64,000 nucleotides of DNA from NCBI GenBank assembly GCA_034416335.1, contig DAOULV010000017.1, forward strand, positions 1-64,000, written 5' to 3'. Under the pieces are notes generated by a model. That model was not told the origin of the DNA and did not search any database. It was given only the letters and a program-made list of their open reading frames with translations. Of the stretch, positions 9,012 through 18,200 are shown one piece after another (position 1 is the stretch's first letter; each line of letters begins with the position of its first letter). Made by a program: the position numbers and the translations under genes. This stretch comes from MGML01 sp034416335. GTDB taxonomy: Bacteria > Chloroflexota > Dehalococcoidia > Dehalococcoidales > UBA2162.

Positions 9012-10910
9012 TTAAGGAGTTATATCAATCGGAGATGATTTAAAGAAGTTAGCTTTCAGTAAGTTAAAGTCTGCCAGCGTTACCTGACCACTCCGGTCGA
9101 AGTCAGCAACAGGGTCAGTTGAGAAGAAGACGGACTTCAGTATGTTGAAATCTGCCAGCGTTATCTGGACATCGTCATTGGCATTGCCCTCGAGGAGCGT
9201 TCCCATGTCCACTGCTGTCGAAGGAGCTGAGATAGTTACGTTCATATTTACATTAATAAGGGTATGATTGCTGCTGACATATATATCATACGAACCGGGA
9301 GTAACACCTGTTACGTTGGCGACAGCCGTGCTGCCGACCTTGACGGTGGTCTGGTTGAAGCTGTAAATAACATCGCTGGTACCGGGAGTACAGAACTTGA
9401 CATTCAGAGGTATTACCCAGCCTCCATCAGGACGTCCGGGACCTTCCAGGACTACCGATATTTCAACGGTAGCTCCGGTAGTTAACGAAGCGTAGCCGAT
9501 GGGCAGGTGAGAACCGTCCAGGAGAGACACGACGTTCTGGAGGGTAATATCGGGAATGCCTTCTGAATACCACATTTCGTAGGCGCTGGCGGTCTTAACC
9601 ACTGTAGGAGCACCGATACTGGCTGAAATTCCACCGTTGCCGTTAATTAACTTAGCATCATCCACTGTCCAGGTTATGCCGTCACTCGATGTTGCATAAC
9701 CTATGGAACTGCTGGTACCGCTCAGAATATCTTTAATATTGCTGATATCCGTTCCGAGCAGTTCAATAAAGAAATCATCAAGGTTCATTGTTTTCAGACT
9801 GTTCCAGAGGGAAGCAAAAGATAGATTACTGATTTCGTTTAACAGGTCTGATACATTGGCGGAAGTGAGGTCAGTTTCGGTACTTGTATACCACATCTCA
9901 TAACTGCCGCCCGTCTCGATAACACAGGGAGAGGAAACACTGTCCCAGATACCTCCGCTGGTAGCAGGGAATACCTGTGGATTTACATCTACCCAGGTTT
10001 CACCGTCGGTAGAAGTAGCATAACCGATAACAGCGGTAGTTCCGTCGAGGATATCCCACAGGTCGGTGGCTCCGAAGTTACCTATATCGGCCAGGATGGC
10101 ATCCAGGTCCGTCCCGGTCACATCCGTCTTGAGACGCGTATACCACATCTCGTAACCGGAACCGTTATTTGTAACCGAAGGAGAGAAATAGCTGTCAAGT
10201 AATGAACCACTGCCGGAAAGAGCCGAAGGGTTAACTACGGTCCATGTTATGCCATCGGGTGAAGTAGCGTAACCGATAGACATATCGATACTATGCAGTA
10301 AATTTACTATAGCGGTTTTTCTCGCCGCTGCGTCTCCGGCAAGTCCAGTCTGGAGGTTCTGGATGTCGGTCTGTGTGAGGTCAGTGGTAAAATTGGTGTA
10401 CCACATCTCGTAGCCGGAGCCGTTATTTGTGACGGAAGGAGTGCCTACCCGTTTGTACGTGTCGCCGCTGCCGCCGAGTACCGCGGTATCCACCGTTGTC
10501 CAGGTTTTACCGTCGCTGGAGGTAGCGTAGCCGATGGCTGCATTTGTATCAGCCAGGAGACCAGCCAGTGTAGCGGCATCCAGGTCGCTTAAGTCACTCA
10601 TTAAAGAATCGAAATCCAGACTGGTTATGTCAGCGATAATACTGGTTAGATTGAGCGATTTTGCGGCATTTATGTATGATGTGATACTGAGTTCTCCATG
10701 CGTGTACCACATCTCGTAGCCGGAACCGTTATATGTTACGCTGGCATCTACCACGTATGGTTGATTGTCCAGAGTAATTTCTCCCGAATATACGTCCCAG
10801 GTACTTGAGGTTGCCGCTTTGGCTGACGGTATCATCAATGATGTGAAACCAAGCACGGAGAATAAGAAAACAGCCGCAATTACAGCCTGAAATTTAAACT
10901 TCTTTGACAT
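9012..10910 (-). CDS. Secreted repeat protein (propeller-like) with C-terminal dockerin domain
   Basis: A 632-residue exported protein. It starts at the Met of MSKKFKF because that ATG is preceded by AAAGGAGA; an ATG 21 bases further upstream has no such site. After a signal peptide there are about six repeats of 80-95 residues, each with a YEMWYT strand and a GYATSSDG.TW strand. This pattern resembles five-bladed propellers of GH43/GH32/GH62-like proteins, but no glycosidase catalytic residues could be assigned. A beta-sandwich linker follows. Residues 574-632 carry two calcium-loop segments (GNANDDVQITLADFN and DFDRSGQVTLADFN), which is a type I dockerin. The next gene on the same strand carries a cohesin-like domain, so a docked surface complex is plausible. 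Function of the repeats is not known. Confidence 0.82.
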   Translation of the reverse strand: MSKKFKFQAVIAAVFLFSVLGFTSLMIPSAKAATSSTWDVYSGEITLDNQPYVVDASVTYNGSGYEMWYTHGELSITSYINAAKSLNLTSIIADITSLDFDSLMSDLSDLDAATLAGLLADTNAAIGYATSSDGKTWTTVDTAVLGGSGDTYKRVGTPSVTNNGSGYEMWYTNFTTDLTQTDIQNLQTGLAGDAAARKTAIVNLLHSIDMSIGYATSPDGITWTVVNPSALSGSGSLLDSYFSPSVTNNGSGYEMWYTRLKTDVTGTDLDAILADIGNFGATDLWDILDGTTAVIGYATSTDGETWVDVNPQVFPATSGGIWDSVSSPCVIETGGSYEMWYTSTETDLTSANVSDLLNEISNLSFASLWNSLKTMNLDDFFIELLGTDISNIKDILSGTSSSIGYATSSDGITWTVDDAKLINGNGGISASIGAPTVVKTASAYEMWYSEGIPDITLQNVVSLLDGSHLPIGYASLTTGATVEISVVLEGPGRPDGGWVIPLNVKFCTPGTSDVIYSFNQTTVKVGSTAVANVTGVTPGSYDIYVSSNHTLINVNMNVTISAPSTAVDMGTLLEGNANDDVQITLADFNILKSVFFSTDPVADFDRSGQVTLADFNLLKANFFKSSPIDITP

Positions 10911-10957
10911 AGCTATTCTCCTTTGGAACATACGAAGACTAGTTTAGGAGTCTACCT

Positions 10958-10986
10958 ATCATCTAATAATTTGTAAAGCTTGTCAA
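10958..10986 (-). promoter_or_regulatory. Sigma70-like promoter of the dockerin/cohesin operon, overlapped by a palindrome
   Basis: On the minus strand TTGACA, a 17-bp spacer and GATGAT precede the dockerin gene. The perfect palindrome AAGCTTGTCAAGCTT (10976-10990) covers the -35 element and could be a repressor site. Confidence 0.5.
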
Positions 10987-11096
10987 GCTTAAATTCGTGT
11001 CAAAAGGCTACAAATTTTTAGATTTTTGCATTTTTTTCATCATATAAATGATTACGATATGAACATTTTACATAATGCTAACAACAAATTATAGCT

Positions 11097-11789
11097 TTAT
11101 AATTTTCCAAAACGTCTGTTCTGCCCGGTATAATAAACTATGGCTTTCTCAATTTCAGCCCTGTCGAAATCGGGCCAGAGCACTTCTGTAAAATAGAGTT
11201 CGCTGTAAATAGCCTGCCAGGCGAGGAAGTTACTCAGACGTATTTGACCACCGGTACGGATAATCAGATCGGGGTTGGGAATATCGGGTAGATAGAGATA
11301 TGAATTAAATAAATCCTCATCAATCTTTTCCGGTGAAACCCCGTCGGCGACGATACGACGGACTGCATCTAGAATCTCAGCCCTGGCGCCATAATCAAAA
11401 GCTATACAAAGCGTAATCCCGGTATTCTTACCGGTGAGTCTTATTGCTTTTATTATTTTCTCCTGAAGTGTTGCAGATAATTTCTGGATTCTTCCCATAT
11501 ATAAAACCCGAACATTATTCTCGTGAAGCGACTTAACTTCAGAGTCGATAACACTATCGAAAAGACGTATAAGCTCGGATACTTCACGACGGGGTCGATT
11601 CCAGTTTTCGGTAGAAAAAGCGAATATGGTCAGATACTTTATATTATGGTCAGCGAAGGTTTCAACAACATGCCGGATATTCTTGACACCGGCTTGATGG
11701 CCTTTAGCGCGAGGCATACCACGCTGCTGCGCCCATCTTCCATTTCCATCCATTATAATGGCTACGTGCTGTGGTATTGTGCTCATCAT
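11097..11789 (-). CDS. uppS: Isoprenyl transferase (undecaprenyl diphosphate synthase)
   Basis: Cis-prenyltransferase that condenses isopentenyl diphosphate onto farnesyl diphosphate to make the C55 carrier lipid for cell-wall assembly. At 230 residues it has the family's normal length. It shows IMDGNGRWA with the Mg-binding Asp near the N-terminus, FAFSTENWNRP, and the C-terminal RTGG.IRLSNF and WPDF motifs. In that last block the usual Glu after RTGG is Gln (RTGGQIRLSNF), a small deviation at an otherwise conserved position. Two adjacent ATGs (11789, 11786) are equally possible. It stands alone, with its own promoter upstream. Confidence 0.95.
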   Translation of the reverse strand: MMSTIPQHVAIIMDGNGRWAQQRGMPRAKGHQAGVKNIRHVVETFADHNIKYLTIFAFSTENWNRPRREVSELIRLFDSVIDSEVKSLHENNVRVLYMGRIQKLSATLQEKIIKAIRLTGKNTGITLCIAFDYGARAEILDAVRRIVADGVSPEKIDEDLFNSYLYLPDIPNPDLIIRTGGQIRLSNFLAWQAIYSELYFTEVLWPDFDRAEIEKAIVYYTGQNRRFGKL

Positions 11790-11865
11790 ACTATTCCAGC
11801 CGTTCCTTTAATCCTGCACATTACTCTTATACGTACTTGATTAATGATATATTTCACCATTGCTA

Positions 11866-11895
11866 ATATTATCTTTTAATCTTGTGTCAGGTCAA
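11866..11895 (-). promoter_or_regulatory. Promoter for uppS
   Basis: Minus strand TTGACC, 18-bp spacer, TAATAT, about 75 bases upstream of the uppS start. An AACAACA/TGTTGTT hairpin lies just upstream. Confidence 0.5.
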
Positions 11896-12355
11896 CAACA
11901 GGGTCTTGTTGTTATTTCTTGCATTTATCAAACAGTTCGCTGTATGAATAATTAATTTATTATCTATCTAAAAAGAATGTGGGTCCATAAGTTTAGAACT
12001 CTCCTTATTCAACTCTTCCTATCTTACCAAGAAAATCTTACAAACGATATATACAGTACCGACCGGAAAGGTGAAAAATCAGAGGACCTTTAAGGCAAGT
12101 TCATATCTTGTTGCATGATCTAAAGATAAAGTGACTGACACAATATAGGGTACTCTTTATCTGTAAAATATACGTAATGTGAATTATAATAGCTGTGAAC
12201 TTCGTATAATAATAGTACTGTATCGACAATTACCGGTAACTTAAAGCTCGGTGAAAAGTCACGGTATATCAGTTGAAGTAATATATAGATATAGATGTAG
12301 TGCTGGTGGATAACTGAACTATCGGAAGTACCGTGATAAGGTCTAAACAATAAGG
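11896..12355. other. AT-rich intergenic stretch without a recognised gene
   Basis: About 460 bases between uppS and the CARDB protein. Short open frames here lack ribosome sites and homology that I recognise. It presumably holds the promoter of the downstream gene, but no convincing -35/-10 pair was seen. Confidence 0.5.
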
Positions 12356-14053
12356 ATGAAGTACAGAACAACAAAAGTGAATGTTTTCAGACGGGTGATA
12401 ATCGCCCTGATACTCGCAGTATGCGTGATACTGGTCGATTCGAAACCGGCGGCCGCGTTGAATGCAAATGACTATTTTAATTATAATTACAGTGTAAGCA
12501 TTGATAAGACCGAGGTTCAAGAAGGAGAGACTTTTCAGGTCTCGGTTACAGCAGCGGCAGTCTGTATACAAGACCTTCCGTTGACATTCACCGAAGCCAC
12601 TTTTACGGGACGTATCATAGCTCAAAACCTGGAAAATGGTGCCAGTATAATACTGTATCCGCAATATGTTACGATCGTAAAACCGTTTCCCAGCAAACAA
12701 GGCGATGCTGCCCAGGACAGTCAGTCTATCATTTTACAGTTTCCAGAGGGAACCGAACCCGGTACTTACTCTATTATCGGAGAGTTAATCAGGGCTAGAG
12801 CCAAGTTTTTGTTCATCTGGGTAGACATTACGAATTATTTGCCTGCTGCTGAAAGGTCTAAATCAGCCGGTTCGGTCACTTTATTACCGGAAGATGTTAC
12901 CCCACCACCGGAAGATGAAAGCCCTGCTGAACTTATTCCTTCCGATTCCGAACCGGGTATGACGGATATTTCAAGTTACATCGGAACCGACGGCACTTTT
13001 TTGAATACCATTATCACTCAATCAATTGATGGAAAATGTAATCTTACTATAGGCGTCGGTACCAGAGGTCATAACCAGTCAAAAACACGTCTTACCGAAA
13101 TATACATGCTCGATATGCAGAGTCCCCCAGACCCTCCAGTGAATGCACACATCGTCGGCGGAGTTTACAATCTGCTTCCGGAAGGAGCTACTTTCGTTCC
13201 TTCAGCGAACCTGACTATCGAGTATACTGACTCGGAATTACCACAGGATTTCAATGAGACCGACCTGGTAATATCAATGTGGGACAAAGCGAGCGGTCTG
13301 TGGACTGAATTACCTTCTGTAGTAGATTCCACTCTTAAAACTGTCACTGCACCTGTCAGTCATTTTACCGCTTTCGCTATACTGGCTTATGACCGGCAGC
13401 CTGCCGACTTCACAGTAAGTGAGTTATCGATAAATCCGGGTAAGGTGGAAACAGGGGGCGAGGTGGTTGTCAGTGCTCTGGTAACAAACAGCGGCAGTCT
13501 CGGTGGCAGCTACGAGGTAGTCCTGAAGATAGATAGTGAGGTAGAAGATACCAGGCAGGTAACACTGGAAGGCGGAGCAGAAGAGCAGATAATTTTCAAA
13601 GTCTCCAGAGACACTGCCGGAACATACAGCGTGGACCTTAACGGACTCTCGGGGGAGTTCGTTGTATATTCTCCAGCCGGTTTCACGGTAAGTGAGTTAT
13701 CGATAAATCCGGATGAGGCGGTTACAGGAGGCGAGGTGGTTATCAGCGCTCTGGTAACAAACAGCGGCAGTCTCGGTGGCAGCTACGAGGTAGTCCTGAA
13801 GATAGATAGTAAGGTAGAAGAGACCAGGCAGATAACACTGGAAGGCGGAGCAGAAGAGCAGATAACCTTCAAAGTTTCCAGAGACACTGCCGGAACATAC
13901 AGTGTTGACCTTAACGGACAGTCAGGAGCGTTCACAATAGTCGAGGAGCCGGATCAGGTTTGGTCTCTTTCCTGGTGGTTGATCGTAGCGATCGCAGCCG
14001 GTACGGTAGTAGTTGGATTTCTGCTGTACCTGATAATCCGCAGGAGAAGTTAA
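12356..14053 (+). CDS. Membrane-anchored surface protein with two CARDB repeats
   Basis: A 565-residue exported protein of unknown role. Residues 1-35 form a signal peptide. The middle has an extracellular region that includes a segment ending in SHFTAFAILAYD, very like the HFTKFAII signature of the giant surface protein at 2836-8961. Two CARDB-type units follow (about 352-440 and 443-530), nearly identical to each other. The C-terminus is a transmembrane helix plus an RRRS tail. The same CARDB-helix-basic tail architecture in two neighbouring proteins suggests a shared way of display on the cell surface. The ribosome site is weak (AAGG very close to the ATG). Confidence 0.82.
   Translation: MKYRTTKVNVFRRVIIALILAVCVILVDSKPAAALNANDYFNYNYSVSIDKTEVQEGETFQVSVTAAAVCIQDLPLTFTEATFTGRIIAQNLENGASIILYPQYVTIVKPFPSKQGDAAQDSQSIILQFPEGTEPGTYSIIGELIRARAKFLFIWVDITNYLPAAERSKSAGSVTLLPEDVTPPPEDESPAELIPSDSEPGMTDISSYIGTDGTFLNTIITQSIDGKCNLTIGVGTRGHNQSKTRLTEIYMLDMQSPPDPPVNAHIVGGVYNLLPEGATFVPSANLTIEYTDSELPQDFNETDLVISMWDKASGLWTELPSVVDSTLKTVTAPVSHFTAFAILAYDRQPADFTVSELSINPGKVETGGEVVVSALVTNSGSLGGSYEVVLKIDSEVEDTRQVTLEGGAEEQIIFKVSRDTAGTYSVDLNGLSGEFVVYSPAGFTVSELSINPDEAVTGGEVVISALVTNSGSLGGSYEVVLKIDSKVEETRQITLEGGAEEQITFKVSRDTAGTYSVDLNGQSGAFTIVEEPDQVWSLSWWLIVAIAAGTVVVGFLLYLIIRRRS
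13408..13940 (+). repeat. Tandem duplication of a CARDB unit
   Basis: Two units of about 270 bases share long identical runs (for example GTAAGTGAGTTATCGATAAA at the start of each). The high identity points to a recent internal duplication. Confidence 0.85.
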
Positions 14054-14111
14054 TTCAGGACAGCCATTCCATATATATAATAGTACGATGTTAATTCGTT
14101 TAATTAGATAA

Positions 14112-14972
14112 ATGCTAACATTGGAACAGTTGCGCTATGATAGTATCGGAGAGATGAAAGAACAACTGATAGTTACACATCCCGGCACAGCACATTTCGA
14201 CGAGGTGACCGCGATCAGCCTGGTCCTCGCTGTTTACGATAATGCAGCGTTCCGAATTGAGCGTCGTACACCCACTCAGTCGGAGTTGGAAGATTCCGAC
14301 GTCTGGGTAATAGACATAGGGAACAGGTATGAACCTGAGGAGCGTAATTTCGACCACCATCAATCCCTCGACTGCCCAGCGTCTTTCGTGCTGATAGCCG
14401 AATACCTGGGACTAAAAGAAGAGCTATCAATTATGCCCTGGTGGAGTTTTAAAGATGAGGTCGACCGCTTTGGCCCGCAGAAAAGCTCCGTCAAGTTTAA
14501 TGCCGGTGATGACCTGGTAAACCGTAATCCCGTAGAAGACTGGTTTACCGAAATCTTTGCATCCGATGCCAATAGTTTTCTCCCGGGCTTGAAGGACTTC
14601 GGTAAGTATCTGATTGCCGAAGCCCGTAAACTGAAAACTCAGATAGAAATTCTGAGAAACGGCACCCGGGTGGAAATTTCAGGAGTCCCCGCCATTATCA
14701 GTGAGACCAGGGAGACTATCGGACTGGAAGAATTCCGTCGACTGGAAGATAATCCTCCCGATATCGTTATATCGCGGGACAGGCGTGATGACGGGTGGCG
14801 AATTTTCCGGTATGACGGCGCGGCGGTGGACTTAACGCTGATTTCAGATTGTCCGGAGGTGTCTTTTGCACACAAAAGCGGATTCCTGGCCAAAACCGGA
14901 GACCAGCTGCCGGTGGACGAACTTATCGACCTGATAAGTAAGGCGGTTGTAAAGAACGATGAAACCGGATAA
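14112..14972 (+). CDS. MYG1-like (UPF0160) metal-dependent phosphoesterase-type protein
   Basis: Shows THPGTAHFDE near the N-terminus and NFDHHQ further on, the two metal-binding signatures of the MYG1/UPF0160 family, which is distantly related to DHH phosphoesterases. MYG1 in eukaryotes is described as an exonuclease; the bacterial role is unknown. At 286 residues it is slightly shorter than usual. The first ATG (14112) has no clear ribosome site. The internal ATG at 14154 follows GGAG and starts directly before the conserved part, so it may be the true start. Its 3' end overlaps the next gene by 14 bases, indicating translational coupling. Confidence 0.75.
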   Translation: MLTLEQLRYDSIGEMKEQLIVTHPGTAHFDEVTAISLVLAVYDNAAFRIERRTPTQSELEDSDVWVIDIGNRYEPEERNFDHHQSLDCPASFVLIAEYLGLKEELSIMPWWSFKDEVDRFGPQKSSVKFNAGDDLVNRNPVEDWFTEIFASDANSFLPGLKDFGKYLIAEARKLKTQIEILRNGTRVEISGVPAIISETRETIGLEEFRRLEDNPPDIVISRDRRDDGWRIFRYDGAAVDLTLISDCPEVSFAHKSGFLAKTGDQLPVDELIDLISKAVVKNDETG

Positions 14973-15204
14973 TAATTCCGCTCCCGTCGATCCGGAAGTC
15001 CTGGTCCAGCTTGCCCGTATGCGAATGCCTTTCGGAAAGTACAAGGACAGGGTTTTGTGCGACTTGCCGGAACCTTACCTGGCATGGTTCAGTCGCAAAG
15101 GGTTTCCTTCCGGGAAACTCGGCATTCTTTTGCAGACTCTTTATGAGATTAAGATTAACGGCCTGGAGTATCTGCTAAAACCGATTAGGGAACAATCCGA
15201 ATGA
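14959..15204 (+). CDS. DUF3820 family small protein
   Basis: An 81-residue protein with the DUF3820 pattern: MPFGKYKDRVLCDLPEPYL, WFSRKGFPSGKLG and EIKINGLEYLL. The family is widespread and its function is not established. It overlaps the MYG1-like gene, so they are co-transcribed, and is followed by a strong terminator. Confidence 0.8.
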   Translation: MKPDNNSAPVDPEVLVQLARMRMPFGKYKDRVLCDLPEPYLAWFSRKGFPSGKLGILLQTLYEIKINGLEYLLKPIREQSE

Positions 15205-15246
15205 ATACGTTCCGTTTAGTTAAGGAACTTGGGGAAATTAGAAATG

Positions 15247-15275
15247 AAAACGGGCAGCTCATAGCTGCCCGTTTT
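15247..15275. terminator. Bidirectional terminator
   Basis: A perfect 13-bp stem (AAAACGGGCAGCT) with a 3-base loop, A-rich on the left and T-rich on the right. It sits between convergent genes (DUF3820 and the formate dehydrogenase) and can serve both. Confidence 0.9.
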
Positions 15276-15296
15276 ACATAATATTAAGATTATTAA

Positions 15297-18200
15297 CTAC
15301 TTCTTGGGAGTTATCTTTATCGAACTAACCTTGTAGCCGGGAATCTTGGCTACGGGATCAAGCTCGTCTATGGTAAGTCGGTTCACCGGAGCTTCCCTGA
15401 AGTGGAATGTCATAAAAGCCACTCCTTCCGGAGACCTGTCAGTAATCTTTACTTTTGTAGTTACCTTGCCTCGTCTCGATTCAAGCTCAACCAGGTCACC
15501 CTGCTTGACGTCCATTTTTCCCGCGTCAACCGGGTTAATCTCAACTTCAGCTTCAGGTCTTATTGCATCCAGTCCCTTCGAATGACGGGTCATATTGCCG
15601 CCGTGGTAGTGGTACAGCATCCTCCCGGTAGAGAGGATTATGGGATAATCTTTATCGGTAAGTTCAGGAGCTTCTTTGTACGGCGTGGGCTGGAATCTTC
15701 CCAATCCGCAGGAGAACTGTCCTTCGTGCAGGAACCTTGTCCCCTCGTCATCCTCTGTCCTGCAGGGCCACTGCAGTCCGGCTTTTTCAATCCTGGCATA
15801 CGTAATACCGGCATAGGTGGGAGTCAGCCTTCTTATCTCCTCGAAAACTTCTTCGGGGCTATCATATTTCATCTCATACCCCAGACGACCGGCGATATCA
15901 GGGATTACCGTCCATTCAGGCCGGCTGTCTCCCACCGGTTCTATGGCTTTACGAACCCTCTGCACCCGGCGTTCGGTATTGGTGAAAGTTCCGTCTTTTT
16001 CAGCGAAACTCACACCGGGCAGCACAACGTCGGCATATTCTGCCGTCCGGCTCATAAAAATGTCCTGTACCACCAGGAAGTCGAGATTCCTGAGCCCCTC
16101 TTCCACATGGGAGCTGTTGGGGTCGGAGATTATCGGGTCCTCTCCCATCACGTACAGCCCTTTTATTCTGCCTTCGCTTATGGCGTGCATCATTTCTACC
16201 AGTGTTAGACCGGGCGTCGGCGAAAGCAAGACACCCCAGGCTTCTTCGAACTTGGCTTTAGCCTCTTCACTGGCAACCTGCTGGTAACCGGTGTAAACGT
16301 TCGGCAATGCTCCAAGGTCACAGGCGCCCTGTACATTGTTCTGTCCCCTGAGCGGATTGACCCCGGTACTTTCCCTGCCCACATTGCCGGTAGCCATTGC
16401 CAGATTGGCCAGAGCCATAACGTTATTCGTCCCACTCGTGTGCTGGGTTATACCCATGCAGTACAGGATAGTCGACGTCTCAGCCCGGGCATAGGTACGA
16501 GCGGCTTCACGGATTTTTTCAGCAGGTACCCCAGTTATTTCGCTGACTTTTTCAGGATCATATCCCTCGACTGCTTCCTTGACTTCTTCGAAACCCACCG
16601 TACAGGTTTCAACGAACTCTTTAGCGTACAGATTCTCCGAGATAATTACGTTGAGCAGCCCGTTAATCAGGGCTACATCCGTACCCGGCTTCTGCCTCAA
16701 CCAAGTATCGGCAAAATCTACCATCCGTATCTTGCGGGGGTCGGCGACGATTACCTTGGCTCCGTTGTACCGGGAAGCTTTCATAACCTCGAGAGCAATA
16801 ACCGGATGACTTTCTGAGGTATTGGAACCTATTATGAATATGCATTTCGCGTTTTGAATTTCGTCGATTGAGTTAGTCATAGCGCCGCTGCCAAAACTCG
16901 TGGCCAGACCGGCCACGGTAGGGGAATGTCAGAGACGGGCGCAGTGGTCCACGTTATTGGTACCAACCGCTGCCCTTGCCAGTTTCTGCAGCAGGAAATT
17001 ATCCTCGTTGGTGCATTTTGCGGACGAAAGAAAAGCCAGGCTGTCAGCCCCTGAAGCGTTCTTAATTTCAGTGAGTTTATCGGCAACCATTTCAAGAGCT
17101 TCTTCCCAGCTTGCTTCCCTGAATTTTCCTTCTCCCCTTTCTCCGATACGGATAAGAGGAACGGTGAGTCTGTCCGGATTATTGACGAAGTCCAGGCCGA
17201 ACTTGCCTTTTACGCAGGCCTGTCCCCTGTTGGTAATTCCTTCAGGGTCAGGCGTAACCCTGATTATTTTTTCATCTTTGATTTCCAGTTTAAGCTGGCA
17301 GCCGATGCCGCAGTAAGGACAAGTGGTGGTTACAGTTCTGTCCGCTTTACCTACCATATAGGACAGTCTCTCGGACAACGCACCGACCGGACAGGCGTCG
17401 ACACAGGCCCCGCAGAACTGGCAGTTCGCTTCTTCCAGTATTTTATCTCCCGGAGGTGAAATGACGTAACATTTCAGGCACCGCTGGGCTTCCGCTTCCG
17501 CTGTTTCCCTTGTCATAGCGTTTTCAACTTCGTCGAAGTTCCTGATTCGCTCTTCGGGGGGAAGATAGGTAAAAACCGCCTGTTCTTCTTCGGGGAGGGC
17601 TGTTTCAGGCAGCACTTCGGATTCCTCCGGCTGAACCAGCGATTCCGAGATATCGCCTTTACCGCCCAGGTAAATATCGATGGCTTCCGCGGCTTTTCTG
17701 GCGTCGGCGATTGCTTCAATAACGGTAGCTGGTCCTTTGACACAGTCGCCGGCCGCAAATACACCTTCGCGGCTGCTCATCATATCATCATTTACGGCCA
17801 CGGTATTGCTGCGACCGGTCTCGACGCTGAATCCCTCCGGCACCTGAGGTCGCTGGCCGATAGCAGATATAAGGGTGTCGAGTTCAGTAACGAAGTTGCT
17901 GCCCTCTATCGGCACGGGTCTTCTCCGTCCGCTCTCGTCCGGCTCTCCCAGTTCCATCTTCAGGCAGTCGAGTTTAAGGACTTTGCCGTCACGGGTAACT
18001 TTAGCCGGAGCGGAAAGATAGAGGATTTCTATTCCTTCTTCCAGTGCGGCTTCGACTTCTTCGGGGTTAGCCGGCATTTCGTTACGGGTGCGGCGATAGA
18101 ATATGGTGAGTTTTTCGGCACCCAGCCGGAGTGAGATTCGGGCGGCGTCTATAGCAACGTTGCCGCCGCCGACTACGCCTACTCTTTTGCCCGTTTCCGG

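Noticed and set aside
12120..12700. Short minus-strand open frames before and across the CARDB gene start
   Set aside because: They contain runs of Ile/Tyr typical of AT-rich intergenic DNA and overlap the signal-peptide region of the real gene.
15402..16208. 268-codon open frame on the plus strand
   Set aside because: Antisense to the molybdopterin domain of fdhA. No ribosome site, no recognisable protein.
16929..16931. TGA as a true stop, making two formate dehydrogenase fragments or a pseudogene
   Set aside because: The frame continues with conserved FdhA sequence, the TGA falls at the Sec site, and a SECIS hairpin is present.
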